Part shown: one piece after another, positions 1 to 5,209 of the stretch | Position numbering within the stretch: the stretch's first letter is position 1 | How the letters are laid out: the number at the start of each line of letters is the position of its first letter | Source of the DNA: Peptoniphilus_A olsenii | GTDB lineage: Bacteria > Bacillota > Clostridia > Tissierellales > Peptoniphilaceae | Reading direction: 5' to 3' | Assembly: GCF_040545475.1 (NCBI RefSeq) | Contig: NZ_JBEPMA010000025.1 | Coordinates: forward strand, 1 to 5,355 | Length of the DNA stretch: 5,355 nt | Program-made: the position numbers and the translations under genes | Notes under the pieces: model-generated | What the model was told of the DNA's origin: nothing | The model's input: only the letters and a program-made list of their open reading frames with translations | Database searches by the model: none

Positions 1-134
1 CCTTGACAGAACCTTTTAAGTATTTATTTGATAGCTAAGGCAAATGATAGAATTAAATATTATACTAGATTAATTTACACAATATTATGGACTTGGCATA
101 AATAAATTTTCAAAGTCTAATGATATAAATATTA

Positions 135-1181
135 TTATTTAGAATTATCATTAAAATTATTTTGTCTTGAATTTGCAAATTTTACAAGCATTAGCATTAC
201 AGGTACTTCTACTAATACACCTACTACAGTTGCAAGTGTAGCTCCAGAGCTGAGACCAAAGATTGAAATTGCAACGGCTACTGCAAGTTCAAAAAAATTA
301 GATGCTCCTATCATCGCACATGGTGCTGCAATTTCGTAAGGTAATTTAGTTTTTTGTGCCGCAAAAAATGTAATTGCAAATATAAATATTGTTTGGATTA
401 TTAAGGGTACTGAAATCAATATTATATCTGATGGGTTTTCTATTATTTTATCTCCTTGAAATGAAAATATAATTATCAAAGTTAAAAGTAATCCCAACAT
501 TGTATATTTATCAAACTTAGGTATGAATACTTCATCTAAATAATTTATTCCTTTATTTTTAATAATAATTTTTCTAGTAATTATACTCGCTATTAACGGC
601 ACTACTATAAAAAGAAAAATAGATAATAGAAGTGTTTGCCAAGGAATTTGAATATTGCCCATTTTTAATAGAAAACTAACTATTGGAACATATAAAAATA
701 AAATTATTAAATCATTTGTGGCAACTTGTACAAGAGTATAGGCTGGGTTTCCTCCTGTAAGCTTGCTCCAAACAAAAACCATTGCAGTACAAGGAGCTGC
801 TCCCAACAATACAGTTCCCGCTAGATATTCATTTGCAAGTTCTCTTGGCATATAATTTTTGTATATAATAAAGAAAAATAAATATGCAAAAATATACATT
901 GTCAAAGGTTTAATTAGCCAATTAGCTATCCAAGTTATATATAATCCTTTTGGATTATTTTTTACATCTCTTATGGAACTAAAGTCTATTTTTAACATCA
1001 TTGGATAAATCATTATCCACAATAATATAGTGGTAGGTACAGAAACTCTATAAAATTCGAGTCTTCCAAGTAGTTTAGCTACATTCGGCACAAAAACGCC
1101 CACCAATACTCCAATCGCCATACATAATAGCACCCAAAGACTTAAGTATCTATTAAAAAACGATAAATCTTTTTTCTTCAT
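135..1181 (-). CDS. acr3: Acr3-family arsenite efflux permease
   Basis: Integral membrane arsenite exporter of the Acr3 (bile acid:Na+ symporter-like) family, which moves As(III) out of the cytoplasm using the membrane potential or proton gradient. The 348-residue product has about ten hydrophobic segments, starting near residues 12-31 and ending near 312-334. Family signatures are GAAPCTAMVFVWS (127-139), holding Cys131 at the place of the thiol essential in characterised Acr3 proteins, NxxNDL-type polar residues around N156-D157, SNFFELAVAVAI (294-305, Glu299) and VLVEVPVML (Glu325). Length matches bacterial Acr3 and it appears intact. It is the last gene of arsR-arsC-acr3. Its Shine-Dalgarno GGGGA overlaps the arsC stop codon (TAGGGGA) seven bases before the ATG, which suggests translational coupling. 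No arsA or arsD is present, so it probably works as a stand-alone permease. The family is clear; arsenite as substrate follows from family and neighbours. Confidence 0.95.
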   Translation of the reverse strand: MKKKDLSFFNRYLSLWVLLCMAIGVLVGVFVPNVAKLLGRLEFYRVSVPTTILLWIMIYPMMLKIDFSSIRDVKNNPKGLYITWIANWLIKPLTMYIFAYLFFFIIYKNYMPRELANEYLAGTVLLGAAPCTAMVFVWSKLTGGNPAYTLVQVATNDLIILFLYVPIVSFLLKMGNIQIPWQTLLLSIFLFIVVPLIASIITRKIIIKNKGINYLDEVFIPKFDKYTMLGLLLTLIIIFSFQGDKIIENPSDIILISVPLIIQTIFIFAITFFAAQKTKLPYEIAAPCAMIGASNFFELAVAVAISIFGLSSGATLATVVGVLVEVPVMLMLVKFANSRQNNFNDNSK

Positions 1182-1192
1182 TTGATAATCCC

Positions 1193-1609
1193 CTATCCTT
1201 TAAATTCTCCCAATTTAACTCTGTCAATTAATTCTTTAATTTTAAAATCTATCTCTTTTATAACTTTTTTAAACTCTTCATCACTCTTGCCAGTTGGGTC
1301 ATCAAGTCCCCAATCTTCTTCATATTTAGCAGGAAGAAATGGACACAAAACATTACATCCCATTGTCACTTTTAAATCTACATCAGGAATATCTGTAGTG
1401 AGTTTAGAATACTGGCTTTCTTCCATATCTATATCGTAATATTTTTTCATCAATCGCACTGCATCCTGGTTTATTTTATCTTTTATTTGTGTACCAGCAG
1501 AATATGCTTGAAGTTCATCACTTCCATAATATTTAGCCAGTGCTTCTGCAATTTGGGAGCGACACGAATTATGCACACAAATAAATGCCACTTTTAGTTT
1601 TTGTTTCAT
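1193..1609 (-). CDS. arsC: Arsenate reductase, LMW-phosphatase/thioredoxin type
   Basis: Cytoplasmic enzyme reducing arsenate to arsenite for export by the neighbouring Acr3. The 138-residue protein has the low-molecular-weight phosphatase fold signature: the N-terminal P-loop C11-V-H-N-S-C16-R17-S, with Cys11 as the nucleophile. A redox pair sits in GCNVLCPFLP (Cys85 and Cys89), followed by GLDDPTGKSDEEF, whose Asp-Pro (104-105) fits the general acid. A Cys triad of this kind belongs to thioredoxin-coupled ArsC, not to the glutaredoxin-linked E. coli R773 type. The two redox Cys are separated by three residues, closer than Cys82/Cys89 of the staphylococcal pI258 enzyme. The start has AAAGGGA six bases upstream. 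It lies 45 bp after arsR and 11 bp before acr3, so it is clearly in one operon. A protein tyrosine phosphatase is the only real alternative, made unlikely by the extra cysteines and the context. Confidence 0.95.
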   Translation of the reverse strand: MKQKLKVAFICVHNSCRSQIAEALAKYYGSDELQAYSAGTQIKDKINQDAVRLMKKYYDIDMEESQYSKLTTDIPDVDLKVTMGCNVLCPFLPAKYEEDWGLDDPTGKSDEEFKKVIKEIDFKIKELIDRVKLGEFKG

Positions 1610-1654
1610 ATTGTATCCCTTTCTAATTTATACTTTTCATTTAAATTTAAAAAT

Positions 1655-1927
1655 TTACTCGTTGATTATGGAATTTATAAAATCTAAAAAATTCACAGAA
1701 TTCTTTCTATCAATTGAATAATATGACCATTTTCCCTCTTTTCTAGTTTTTACTATCCCGCATTCGTTCAATAATTTCATATGATAAGAAAGTGTAGGCT
1801 GACTTATATCCATATTATCTAAAAGTTCGCAAGCACATTTTTCTTTTTTTGAAATCATTTTTAATATTTTTAATCTATTGCTATCAGCTAAGTTTTTGCA
1901 AATCAAAGCAACATCAATTTCATTCAT
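1655..1927 (-). CDS. arsR: ArsR/SmtB-family arsenic-responsive repressor
   Basis: Small winged-helix transcriptional repressor that should control this ars operon and dissociate when As(III)/Sb(III) binds. In the 90-residue product, residues 5-25 (ALICKNLADSNRLKIL) are the typical ArsR N-terminal helices, SQPTLSYHMKLLNECGIV (42-59) is the recognition helix-turn-helix, and TRKEGKWSYYSI (61-72) is the beta wing. The inducer site is K-C31-A-C33-E at the start of the helix before the recognition helix, like the ELCVCDL box of E. coli ArsR. The third cysteine of that box is absent (L35, L36, D37); Cys10 and Cys56 are other possible ligands. An in-frame stop just upstream makes 1927 the only possible ATG. 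The Shine-Dalgarno is weak, consistent with low repressor expression. It is first in the operon, with a repeat-bearing promoter immediately upstream. Family certain; metalloid specificity inferred from the operon. Confidence 0.93.
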   Translation of the reverse strand: MNEIDVALICKNLADSNRLKILKMISKKEKCACELLDNMDISQPTLSYHMKLLNECGIVKTRKEGKWSYYSIDRKNSVNFLDFINSIINE

Positions 1928-1946
1928 TTTTTATCACATCACATTC

Positions 1947-2003
1947 ATAATTGTCAATATATATATAATGATAAAATTCATATCGATAATTGTCAATATA
2001 TAT
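1947..2003. repeat. Two 18-bp direct repeats, putative ArsR operators
   Basis: The sequence ATAATTGTCAATATATAT occurs identically at 1947-1964 and 1986-2003, start to start 39 bp. Each copy carries the odd-length palindrome ATTG-T-CAAT, which fits binding by a dimeric winged-helix protein. The distal copy contains the -35 box of the ars promoter, and the proximal copy covers the predicted start point. A separate TATCGATA palindrome (1981-1988) abuts the distal copy. Position, duplication and symmetry support an operator role for ArsR; binding itself is inferred. Confidence 0.6.
1968..1996 (-). promoter_or_regulatory. Predicted sigma-A promoter of the arsR-arsC-acr3 operon
   Basis: On the minus strand a perfect -35 box TTGACA (1996-1991) is followed after 17 bp by TATCAT (1973-1968), one mismatch from TATAAT. 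Transcription should start near 1961, leaving a leader of roughly 33 nt before the arsR ATG. The -35 box lies inside one copy of an 18-bp direct repeat, so repressor bound there would block RNA polymerase. Predicted by sequence only. Confidence 0.7.
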
Positions 2004-2170
2004 TTTATGAAATAATTAAATTATTTCTCATGTTTATAGTAAAATTTTCAAAAATTAATTATTAAGTCTAAATCTATTTATATTTTAAATCCAAAATATA
2101 TTTATTGTTTAATACTGCACTAAACTAAATCATTTTCACGAATTTTTTATTATTTTTTAAATATGAGATA

Positions 2171-2189
2171 AATCTAAAATTTTTAGATT
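2171..2189. repeat. Perfect 19-bp A/T palindrome
   Basis: AATCTAAAA and TTTTAGATT are perfect inverted 9-bp arms around a single T at 2180. An overlapping smaller inverted repeat, AGAT-AA-ATCT, lies at 2166-2175. The arms have almost no G or C, so a hairpin would be weak although T-rich sequence follows. A regulator site upstream of the pha promoter is as plausible as a terminator. No known operator was recognised. Confidence 0.45.
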
Positions 2190-2258
2190 AAATTTTTTAT
2201 TTAAAAAAAATGAAAACATATTCACTTTCAGAAATCATATTTTATTTCCAAAAATCGC

Positions 2259-2288
2259 TTGATATAGCCATTTTTATTATGTTATATT
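2259..2288 (+). promoter_or_regulatory. Predicted extended -10 promoter for phaE-phaC-phaJ
   Basis: TTGATA (2259-2264) and TATATT (2283-2288) are separated by 18 bp, and a TG dinucleotide at 2280-2281 gives an extended -10 (TG-T-TATATT). Transcription would begin near 2295, leaving an untranslated leader of about 115 nt. It is the best match seen in the region, but the DNA is so AT-rich that chance -10-like hexamers are common. Confidence 0.5.
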
Positions 2289-2410
2289 CTTTAATAAATA
2301 TTTTAGTTGATTAATATATTGCTGTTATTACGCAAGAAGTTTGGGTATTATTTTTGTAAGAAGGAATTTGTAAATTTATTTTTTAGTGAGGAAAAAAGAA
2401 GGAGGACGTC

Positions 2411-3580
2411 ATGGCAATGAATTATAATGGTTGGAATGAAATGTTCAAAGCTAGTCAAAAAATGATGAACGCTTGGATGGATGCTCTGCCAAAGAGAGAG
2501 TCTGAAAGTGGTGATTCACAAGATGGTGTTTTTGATTTTGGTAAATATCAAGATTGGATGAAGTTTCAACAGTTATGGATGAAAAGCTGGCAAGATATGA
2601 TGAAAAATGTAGCTCCGCAAAATTCTTGGTTCCAAAGTCCATATACGGCTTGGACAAATATGATGGATGCTTATAATCCTTTTGATGCTAGCAAAATGAT
2701 GAGTGCAAGTACTCGAGATGTATTTGAAAAAATATTAAATTCTAATAAATTATATCTCGGTGTATATGAGCAATGGGAAAAATTTAACGACGAAATTTTA
2801 AAGCCCGGTACTGAAGATTATAAAGAAAATATGAATCAACTAGTTGAGCAATTCAACAGTATTTTTATAAATAATTTAGTTCCACTGCTACCTAAAGAAA
2901 TGCAAGGTCTGATGATTAATTCTCAAAGTTATTTTAACACTTATTTAAAAACTTTAGAAAATTTTGTTGGTCCTTGGTCTTATGCATATCAAAATATTGC
3001 CGATATTTATATGGAAACTTTCTACAAAGATCCTATGAAGCTATCAGATTCTTTAAAAGAATGGAAAAAAGCATATGATCAAACTTTTGGAGTATTAGTA
3101 AAGTCTCCTGTTGTTGGCAGCTCAAGAGAAATGCTTGAACAAAATAACAAAGCTGTTGATGCAATGATTGAAATGCTTGTGTCTATGTCTGAATTCATGG
3201 CGAAAGCACTTTCTGTTGGATATAAATATTCTAAAGAAGCTTTTGAAGATTATTTCGAATCTGTGGAAAATGGTGAAGAGCCTAAAACTTTTAATGAGTT
3301 TTATAAAATGTGGTCAAGACATGTAGAAAATGCAATTGAAACTTATTTCTATACTGATGAGTTTTCAAAACTTATCGCTAAAACAGCTGATTCTGCTATG
3401 ATATTTAAAATTGAATATGACAAAGTTATTGAAAAAGCTTTAAATGATTTTCCAATTGTGACAAAATCTGAGGTAGACAATGTTTATAAAAATGTTTATG
3501 AACTAAGACGTGAAGTTAGATCTTTAAAGAAAGAATTAGAGCAGTTGCAAAAACAAAAAGATAGTACAAATGAAAAATAA
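2411..3580 (+). CDS. phaE: Class III PHA synthase subunit PhaE
   Basis: Non-catalytic partner that forms the active class III poly(3-hydroxyalkanoate) synthase complex with PhaC on nascent granules. The 389-residue protein is close to the usual 350-400 of PhaE and much longer than the roughly 200-residue PhaR of Bacillus class IV synthases. The N-terminal 100 residues are rich in Trp and Met in amphipathic, phasin-like helices (for example QDWMKFQQLWMKSW, 47-60). The middle is helical. The family's C-terminal signature is visible in FYKMWSRHVENAIETYF (297-313), followed by the short FPIVTKSEVD (347-356) and a charged coiled coil YELRREVRSLKKELEQLQ (363-380). No cysteine or signal peptide is seen. 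The start has AAGGAGG five bases upstream; Met3 is a weaker alternative. It is first in the operon, 35 bp before phaC. PhaE identity rests on the C-terminal pattern and on the adjacent phaC; N-terminal sequence is poorly conserved in this family. Confidence 0.9.
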   Translation: MAMNYNGWNEMFKASQKMMNAWMDALPKRESESGDSQDGVFDFGKYQDWMKFQQLWMKSWQDMMKNVAPQNSWFQSPYTAWTNMMDAYNPFDASKMMSASTRDVFEKILNSNKLYLGVYEQWEKFNDEILKPGTEDYKENMNQLVEQFNSIFINNLVPLLPKEMQGLMINSQSYFNTYLKTLENFVGPWSYAYQNIADIYMETFYKDPMKLSDSLKEWKKAYDQTFGVLVKSPVVGSSREMLEQNNKAVDAMIEMLVSMSEFMAKALSVGYKYSKEAFEDYFESVENGEEPKTFNEFYKMWSRHVENAIETYFYTDEFSKLIAKTADSAMIFKIEYDKVIEKALNDFPIVTKSEVDNVYKNVYELRREVRSLKKELEQLQKQKDSTNEK

Positions 3581-3602
3581 TTCTACAACTGATTTAACTC
3601 AT

Positions 3603-3607
3603 GGAGG
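3603..3607 (+). promoter_or_regulatory. Ribosome binding site that fixes the phaC start
   Basis: GGAGG lies eight bases before the ATG at 3616. An in-frame ATG at 3601 overlaps this Shine-Dalgarno itself and has no good site of its own, so translation should begin at 3616. The resulting 355-residue length equals that of the Allochromatium vinosum PhaC. Confidence 0.8.
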
Positions 3608-3615
3608 TATTAAAT

Positions 3616-4683
3616 ATGTATACTGATTTTTTTGATATAAAGACAACTATAGAAGATAGTATTAAAGCTCAGGAAAAATTTTTAAAAAGTTATGAGAGCA
3701 TGATAGATGTTACTAACGACCATGCAAATCAGACTCCTAGAGAGCTTGTATTTGAAGAAGATAAGTTAAAACTCTATCATTATAAAAAAAGTACTCGTAC
3801 AGTAAGTAAAATACCAACTCTTATTATTTATGCTCTTGTCAATACTCCATCAATGATGGATATAGGAGAAGACAAATCTTTTATCAAAAAACTTGTAGAT
3901 AGTGGTTTAGATTTATATTTGATTGAGTGGGGTTTTCCTACTGCTGACGATAAGTATTTGACACTAGATGATTATATAAATATTTATATTGATGATTGTG
4001 TTGAATATATTAAAAAAGAAAAAGGCGTCGATAAAATTAATTTACTTGGCGTTTGTCAAGGTGGCACTTTTAGTTTGATGTATACTGCTCTTCATCCAGA
4101 AAAAATCAAGAATTTAGTTACTATGGTGACTCCTGTTGATTTTTCAACTGACGATGGACTGCTTTTCAAATGGGGCAAATATTTAAATCCTGATAAAATG
4201 GTAGAAGCCTATGGTGTTATACCAGGAGAATTTATGAACACGGGATTTTTAACTTTAAAACCTCTTTCCCTTATGGTAAATAAATATGTCAATATCATAA
4301 ATGATTTAGATGACCCTGATTTATTATCAAATTTTATGACAATGGAAAAATGGATATTTGACAGCCCTGGTCAAGCGGGCATGGCATATAAAGAATTTTT
4401 AAATTCAATGTATAGAGAAAATTCGCTCATGAAAGGCGAAATGACAATAGGCGGCAAAAAAGTAGATTTGAAAAATATCACTCATCCTATATTAAATTTA
4501 TATGCCGAGAGAGATAACCAAGTTCCTAATGCAGCTTCTATTCCTATTGAAGAATGTGTAGCAAGTAAGGATTATACGGTTAAATCTTTTCCTACTGGGC
4601 ATATTGGAATGTTTGTCAGTAGAAGAAGTCAAGAGGAGGTTGCACCAACAGTCGTCGACTGGTTAAAGAACCACGCTAGATAA
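3616..4683 (+). CDS. phaC: Class III PHA synthase catalytic subunit PhaC
   Basis: Alpha/beta-hydrolase-fold polymerase that joins (R)-3-hydroxyacyl-CoA units, mainly (R)-3-hydroxybutyryl-CoA in class III enzymes, into polyester and releases CoA. On the 355-residue product, the lipase-like box G145-V-C-Q-G-G150 carries the nucleophile Cys147. Asp300 (YAERDNQVP) and His329 (TGHIGMF) complete the triad, each exactly two residues before Cys149/Asp302/His331 of A. vinosum PhaC. Other family landmarks are ALVNTPSMMDI (73-83), LYLIEWGFP (100-108) and MVTPVDF (170-176). Length and the adjacent phaE place it in class III, not the longer class I/II enzymes. The annotated start is 3616, not the in-frame ATG at 3601, because GGAGG precedes it with ideal spacing. 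It follows phaE by 35 bp and precedes phaJ by 22 bp. The gene is intact with all catalytic residues, so the synthase should be functional. Confidence 0.95.
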   Translation: MYTDFFDIKTTIEDSIKAQEKFLKSYESMIDVTNDHANQTPRELVFEEDKLKLYHYKKSTRTVSKIPTLIIYALVNTPSMMDIGEDKSFIKKLVDSGLDLYLIEWGFPTADDKYLTLDDYINIYIDDCVEYIKKEKGVDKINLLGVCQGGTFSLMYTALHPEKIKNLVTMVTPVDFSTDDGLLFKWGKYLNPDKMVEAYGVIPGEFMNTGFLTLKPLSLMVNKYVNIINDLDDPDLLSNFMTMEKWIFDSPGQAGMAYKEFLNSMYRENSLMKGEMTIGGKKVDLKNITHPILNLYAERDNQVPNAASIPIEECVASKDYTVKSFPTGHIGMFVSRRSQEEVAPTVVDWLKNHAR

Positions 4684-4705
4684 TATTAGAAGGATTCGTG
4701 AGATT

Positions 4706-5131
4706 ATGGACAATACTAAAGGCAAAAAAATAAATGAATTAAAGGTTGGGCAAAGTGCCTGTTTTACAAAAACTGTATCTGAGGCAGATGTCTACAACTA
4801 TATAGGAGTGTCTGGAGATTTTAACCCAGCTCATATAAATGAAGAATACGCCAAAGACACAACTTTTAAAACACGTATAGCTCACGGGATGATTAGTGCA
4901 GGTTTTATATCTGCAGTTCTTGGAACTCAGCTTCCTGGCCCTGGAACAATTTATCTATCACAAGATTTAAAATTTACACATCCCGTTCATTTTGGAGATA
5001 CAATCACAGCTACTTGTACTGTAGAAGAATTATTTCCAGAAAAAAATAGAGTTATTATGGACACAGTTTGTACTAATCAATATGGAGAAACAGTAATTGA
5101 AGGTAGAGCTCTAGTTTTAGCTCCACTATAA
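4706..5131 (+). CDS. phaJ: (R)-specific enoyl-CoA hydratase, MaoC-like
   Basis: Hydrates trans-2-enoyl-CoA (such as crotonyl-CoA) to (R)-3-hydroxyacyl-CoA, the monomer used by PhaC. The 141-residue protein is a single hot-dog domain, close to the 134 residues of Aeromonas caviae PhaJ. The hydratase-2 motif is SGDFNPAHINEEYA (36-49), with Asp38 and His43 at the positions of the catalytic Asp31/His36 pair, and it continues as RIAHGM (57-62). GTQLPGPG (73-80) and FTHPVHFGDTI (90-100) are further MaoC-family landmarks. AGAAGGA lies 11 bases before the ATG, slightly far but acceptable. It starts 22 bp after phaC, so it is presumably co-transcribed. With no phaA or phaB in view it is the only visible monomer-supplying gene. 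Related MaoC dehydratases serve other pathways, but the phaC linkage makes the PHA role the best reading. Confidence 0.9.
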   Translation: MDNTKGKKINELKVGQSACFTKTVSEADVYNYIGVSGDFNPAHINEEYAKDTTFKTRIAHGMISAGFISAVLGTQLPGPGTIYLSQDLKFTHPVHFGDTITATCTVEELFPEKNRVIMDTVCTNQYGETVIEGRALVLAPL

Positions 5132-5170
5132 AGAAGTATTTTTAAAAGATAAAAAGGTTATGTTATTTGA

Positions 5171-5192
5171 TGTTCACCCTTAAACACGGACA
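5171..5192 (+). repeat. Putative terminal inverted repeat of the IS3-family element
   Basis: Twenty-two bases beginning TGTTCACCC and ending CGGACA, lying 17 bp outside the transposase stop, where IS150-group elements carry their terminal repeat. The TG start and TGTCC-type inner end resemble that group. The partner repeat is outside the window, so the boundaries are inferred from this end alone. Confidence 0.5.
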
Positions 5193-5209
5193 TTAATATT
5201 TGATTTTTA

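Larger units (their letters stand above)
1928..2410. other. Divergent, AT-rich intergenic region between ars and pha operons
   Basis: 483 bp without a credible gene. From left to right it holds the ars promoter/operator (1947-2003), about 165 bp of A/T tracts with no recognised element, a 19-bp palindrome (2171-2189), the predicted pha promoter (2259-2288), and a leader of about 115 nt ending in the strong phaE Shine-Dalgarno AAGGAGG (2399-2405, five bases before the ATG). Long A and T tracts suggest intrinsically curved DNA. No riboswitch or RNA gene was recognised. Confidence 0.7.

Noticed and set aside
3..31. TTGACA at 3-8 as a rightward promoter
   Set aside because: No acceptable -10 at 16-18 bp and no gene downstream on that strand.
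3..38. Eleven-codon open tail (LTEPFKYLFDS then stop) on the plus strand at the left edge, possibly the end of a gene entering from the left
   Set aside because: Too short to recognise; an open run of this length is expected by chance.
90..117. Imperfect inverted repeat GACTT...AAGTC after the acr3 stop as an ars terminator
   Set aside because: Five-base stem, long loop and no clear U-tract on the minus strand; not convincing.
1182..1439. Plus-strand open frame of 85 codons opposite arsC
   Set aside because: Antisense shadow of arsC with no Shine-Dalgarno and no recognisable domain.
1947..2003. The paired 18-bp repeats as a minimal CRISPR remnant
   Set aside because: Only two copies, AT-only character, 21-bp gap containing the promoter, and no cas genes; the operator explanation is better.
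2210..2314. 34-codon frame (MKTYSLSEI... with a hydrophobic stretch IAIFIMLYSLINILV) upstream of phaE, a possible small membrane protein
   Set aside because: No Shine-Dalgarno, and it overlaps the predicted pha promoter; hydrophobic residues are expected from T-rich DNA.
2451..2657. Minus-strand open frame of 68 codons inside phaE
   Set aside because: Shadow of the well-supported phaE, with no own signals.
3569..3625. Short frame starting within the last codons of phaE and running into phaC
   Set aside because: Eighteen codons, no Shine-Dalgarno, no recognisable content.
2411..4683. Class IV PhaR-PhaC synthase, as expected for a Bacillus-like host
   Set aside because: The partner subunit has 389 residues with a PhaE-type C-terminal coiled coil; PhaR is about half that size.
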